Shown here: positions 61,483-64,000 of the stretch, piece by piece
Layout: each line of letters opens with the position of its first letter
Position numbering within the stretch: position 1 is the stretch's first letter
From: Modestobacter excelsi
GTDB lineage: Bacteria; Actinomycetota; Actinomycetes; Mycobacteriales; Geodermatophilaceae
Length of the DNA stretch: 64,000 nucleotides
NCBI RefSeq assembly: GCF_005930495.1
Contig: NZ_SJEX01000005.1
Location: 1 to 64,000, forward strand
Direction of reading: 5' to 3'
Translations under genes and position numbers: made by a program
Notes under the pieces: generated by a model
The model's database searches: none
What the model was told of the DNA's origin: nothing
What the model saw: the letters and a program-made list of their open reading frames with translations, nothing else

Positions 61483-63497
61483 TGAGCGTGCCGGATCCGG
61501 CCGTCCTCGCCGACGAGCGGGCGCGCAACAAGCGGTACGTGCAGACGCTGACGGACAAGGCCAGCCGAGTGGTTCGAATTGCCAAGCCTCGCGTATCCGA
61601 CGACACCAAGAACAGGAAGGGGGTGAGGCAGCTCGAACGGCCGATTCCGCAACCATTTGTCGGACGGATGGGTCTGGCTGCACCAGACCCCCTCCTGCAG
61701 ACAGACAGCATCTACATCGGGCAGTGGTATGCCCGCGAACGCGACTTCGTGGTCATCAGTTGGGCCGCACCTGCGGCGGATGCCTTTTACGGCCACGGCC
61801 CCGGTGCGGACCTGCTCGGCGACGTGCAAGTCACGAGGGCCTTCACGCCTCGCGGTGACGAGATCGTGGCCTACGACGACGAGCGCCGGGACTCGGGAGA
61901 CGGCGAGACGGCCTTCGATCGCAAGGCGGCACTGGTGGTGCCGCGGCCGCCGGCGCGCGCTCGAGATGCAACGGCTGCCGTTGTCAGCCCGCGCGCGGCT
62001 GCGCCTCCATACAGGAAGGCGATCGCTACGCAGCCGGCTGAGCGATCGGTCCCAGCCTCGGCGCCGGCCGATCCGGCTACGAGCGGGCGAGGGACGCCGA
62101 TCGGTTCGCGCGAGCCTGACGCAACAGCCCTTCGGCACAGGAAGGCGCTGCTTCGGACCTTGGCCATCCCTCGGCGGGCAGGGCTCCAGCAGGTGCTAGC
62201 GACTCTGCAGCCGCGGCAACACGACCTGGTCAAGTGGGATTCAGCGAGACCACTCGTGGTCCAGGGTCACCCCGGTGCCGGGAAGACGATCGTCGCGGTT
62301 CACCGCGCCGCTTACCTGATGCACCCGGACCGGGAGGGTGCTCCAGTCGCGGGCAAGGTGCTCCTCCTCGGGCCCACCGAGAATTACGTGAAGCACACGA
62401 CGCATGCCGTCCGAGACCTCGTGCCAGATGGCGGGGTCATCGTTCGCAGTCTCGGTGAGCTCTTCCAGAAGCTCGTTCCCGATCTGGACGTCAGACGCGC
62501 AGCTGAGGACGGCCGCGCCGAGACCTACCAGGACTTCGATACGGGGCTCTGCACCTTGGTGGATTCGGCCGCAGGAATGTTGCGCCGGCGAGGCGGCCTC
62601 GACGAGGCCAAATCGAGGTCCGAGGCGGCGCGCATGATCTACGAGGAGCTGCACGCCAAGGCGGTTTTCGCCTCGCCGGACTGGATTCCTTACCTCCGCG
62701 CGTTACCAGACTGGAGCACGGCTCTGTGCACCGAACGTCTGTCGCCGCTCCTGGCCTATTGCGCGTTGGCTTCAGGCTTGCATCGCTTCGAGTCGCCGGG
62801 GCACGTCATCGTCGACGAGGCTCAGGACGTGCGACCGATCGAGTGGCGCATTCTCCGCTCACTGGTGCGCCCGAATGTCGGCTGGACCCTGGTTGGTGAC
62901 ATGAACCAGCGCCGCTCGGACCACAGCAGCCTGTCTTGGAAGCAAAGCCTCGAGTTCCTGAATCTCGCCGTTGACACCCACATCGAGGACTACCGAAGCG
63001 TCTTCAGATCAACAACGGCGATCCACAAGTTCGCAGGGCACCTCCTGCCGAGCCAGGAGCGACATGGCGTGCCCGTGCAGGAGGAGGGACGTCGCCCAAC
63101 CATCTTGAAAGTGCGTCCGGCCGACATGTCCACGGCGATCGTCACAGCTGGGGCCAAGCTGGCACGAGAGCACCCCGGAGGTACGGTGGCTGCTATCGGC
63201 GTTGAGCATTCTTCGCTGCGTGCGGCATTCGCCAGACACGGTTGGCGGGCGCGTGCGGCGGGCAGCGATGAATACTCGGATGGGCAGCTCACCGTGCGGG
63301 TGCTCTCTGCGAATGATGCCCGGGGCTTGGAATTCGATGGTGTCGTTGTAGTCGAGCCGATCGACTTCCCCAAGAACTTGGGGCGTCACGGACTCCTCTA
63401 CACAAGCCTGACACGAGCCAATCGTTCCCTCGCGGTCGTGCACTCCAAGGCACTTCCGGACCAACTCCGGCGCGCCCCCGCCGACCGAATCGACTGA
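61482..63497 (+). CDS. HelD-like superfamily 1 helicase
   Basis: 671 aa from GTG 61482, with GGAGG about 8 bases upstream. The N-terminal part has the HelD-type helix (LADERARNKRYVQTLTDKAS) and YIGQWYARERDFVVISWAAP, the counterpart of the YIGR...DWRAP motif. A Pro/Ala-rich linker (about 155-215) replaces part of the usual middle. SF1 motifs are Walker A QGHPGAGKTIVAVHRAAYL (about 261), VIVDEAQDVRPIEWRIL, LVGDMNQRRS, SANDARGLEFDGVVVVEP and LYTSLTRANRSLAVVH. Classical HelD releases stalled RNA polymerase. Here it is the partner of an SNF2 motor, probably in defence. Confidence 0.85.
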   Translation: MSVPDPAVLADERARNKRYVQTLTDKASRVVRIAKPRVSDDTKNRKGVRQLERPIPQPFVGRMGLAAPDPLLQTDSIYIGQWYARERDFVVISWAAPAADAFYGHGPGADLLGDVQVTRAFTPRGDEIVAYDDERRDSGDGETAFDRKAALVVPRPPARARDATAAVVSPRAAAPPYRKAIATQPAERSVPASAPADPATSGRGTPIGSREPDATALRHRKALLRTLAIPRRAGLQQVLATLQPRQHDLVKWDSARPLVVQGHPGAGKTIVAVHRAAYLMHPDREGAPVAGKVLLLGPTENYVKHTTHAVRDLVPDGGVIVRSLGELFQKLVPDLDVRRAAEDGRAETYQDFDTGLCTLVDSAAGMLRRRGGLDEAKSRSEAARMIYEELHAKAVFASPDWIPYLRALPDWSTALCTERLSPLLAYCALASGLHRFESPGHVIVDEAQDVRPIEWRILRSLVRPNVGWTLVGDMNQRRSDHSSLSWKQSLEFLNLAVDTHIEDYRSVFRSTTAIHKFAGHLLPSQERHGVPVQEEGRRPTILKVRPADMSTAIVTAGAKLAREHPGGTVAAIGVEHSSLRAAFARHGWRARAAGSDEYSDGQLTVRVLSANDARGLEFDGVVVVEPIDFPKNLGRHGLLYTSLTRANRSLAVVHSKALPDQLRRAPADRID

Positions 63498-63733
63498 GTC
63501 GTCGAGTCGAGAGCGCTGTGCCATCCAGGGCGATCGTGCTGCGAGAACACCGGTGAACCATCGCTTGTAGCGCGCGAAACTCGGTACCAGCCGAGATACC
63601 CGAGTTGTAAAGCCGCGGCGTCGATCTGCCAGGAGCGATTGCAAGTTTGCGCATTCTCACGCGGTTCAGTCGCGCTTCGCTCCGCACTCTTGTCAGCCGC
63701 GAAGAGCCGTCCCATTTCTCTGTCGTAGCTTGA
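63498..63733. other. Gap between convergent genes, nothing recognised
   Basis: 236 bp between the HelD-like gene and the stop of the DUF3427 gene. Open frames here look like shadows. No convincing hairpin or repeat was found. Confidence 0.4.
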
Positions 63734-64000
63734 TCACGCGACTCTCGCCGCGTGGAAGATGTCGCCAGGAAGTGCATGGTCGAGGTGCCAGAGGATGCGC
63801 ATCGGGCGCTCGCCGGTGTGCGAGACGTAGGACATCGGGCCGGCGTACATGTACGGCGGAGTGCCGAGTGTTCCGTCAGCGGTCTTGGTCTCGCGGACGA
63901 AGAGGTGCACCGACGTCCCCATGTCCCGGTGATGGATGTACCGCTGGCCCGTTGGCGACTGTTCGGCTGTTGTGTTCTGTGACTCCCACTGGAAGAGCGT
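63734..64000 (-). CDS. DUF3427-domain protein, C-terminal end only
   Basis: The last 88 residues of a minus-strand gene that continues beyond the window. TLFQWESQNTTAEQSPTGQR, then SVHLFVRETKTADG, YMYAGPMSYVSHTGERPM and ILWHLDHALPGDIF are the signature C-terminal block of DUF3427. In full-length proteins this block follows a DEAD/DEAH helicase, often with an N-terminal PLD domain. The island therefore probably extends to the right of this window. Confidence 0.85.
   Translation of the reverse strand, partial: TLFQWESQNTTAEQSPTGQRYIHHRDMGTSVHLFVRETKTADGTLGTPPYMYAGPMSYVSHTGERPMRILWHLDHALPGDIFHAARVA

Noticed and set aside
33106-63497. Calling the island DISARM
   Set aside because: I see no DrmA helicase or DrmB (DUF1998) protein. 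SNF2, PLD and methylase alone do not define DISARM.
1-64000. CRISPR arrays, rRNA or tRNA genes, replication origins
   Set aside because: No regularly spaced repeats, cloverleaf-like genes, rRNA-like stretches or DnaA-box clusters were seen.

Overview
The window is very GC-rich, gene-dense DNA with frequent GTG and TTG starts, GGAGG-type ribosome sites and many overlapping gene pairs. The gene families (Hanks kinase with PASTA domain, DUF4407, PucR regulator, DUF4916, lipoproteins with short Ser/Thr-rich linkers) fit an actinobacterium. Geodermatophilaceae is my best guess from general resemblance; nothing here proves it. There are no rRNA or tRNA genes, CRISPR arrays or integrases.

Left part, 1-31.7 kb, is mostly ordinary chromosome. 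It holds the 5' part of a Ser/Thr kinase gene, an ABM-domain protein, an amidase, a dioxygenase, two DUF4407 membrane/coiled-coil paralogues, secreted hydrolases and lipoproteins. A nitrate/sulfonate/taurine-type ABC importer (20.3-23.0 kb) follows. A nucleobase/nucleoside uptake operon (26.5-31.7 kb: BMP-type binding protein, ATPase, two permeases, cytosine-deaminase-like enzyme) lies divergent from a PucR-family regulator. Between these genes lies much decay: a VapBC pair broken in both genes, a MazEF-like pair with a truncated toxin, a SnoaL-like gene with a one-base shift, and 3'-end scraps of an acyl-CoA ligase, a flavin oxidoreductase and a deaminase.

Middle, 31.7-32.7 kb, is a scar of two dead transposons (IS110 and IS21/istB remnants). 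It marks the left edge of the next block.

Right part, 33.1-64.0 kb, looks like a defence island, a run of large nucleic-acid-processing proteins. (a) A four-gene overlapping operon encodes a DUF499 ATPase, a 137-aa protein, a DUF1156 adenine methylase and a PLD-SNF2 helicase. (b) A convergent AddA/AddB-like helicase-nuclease pair follows. (c) Divergent from that pair is an operon of an alpha/beta hydrolase, a DUF6361 protein, a PLD-family protein, an SNF2-like helicase and a small protein. (d) A pair of RapA-like SNF2 and HelD-like helicases comes next. (e) The C-terminal end of a DUF3427 protein runs off the right edge. Modules a, c and d each contain an SNF2-type motor. Modules a and c both pair one with PLD chemistry. 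The anti-phage role is inferred from family content and clustering.
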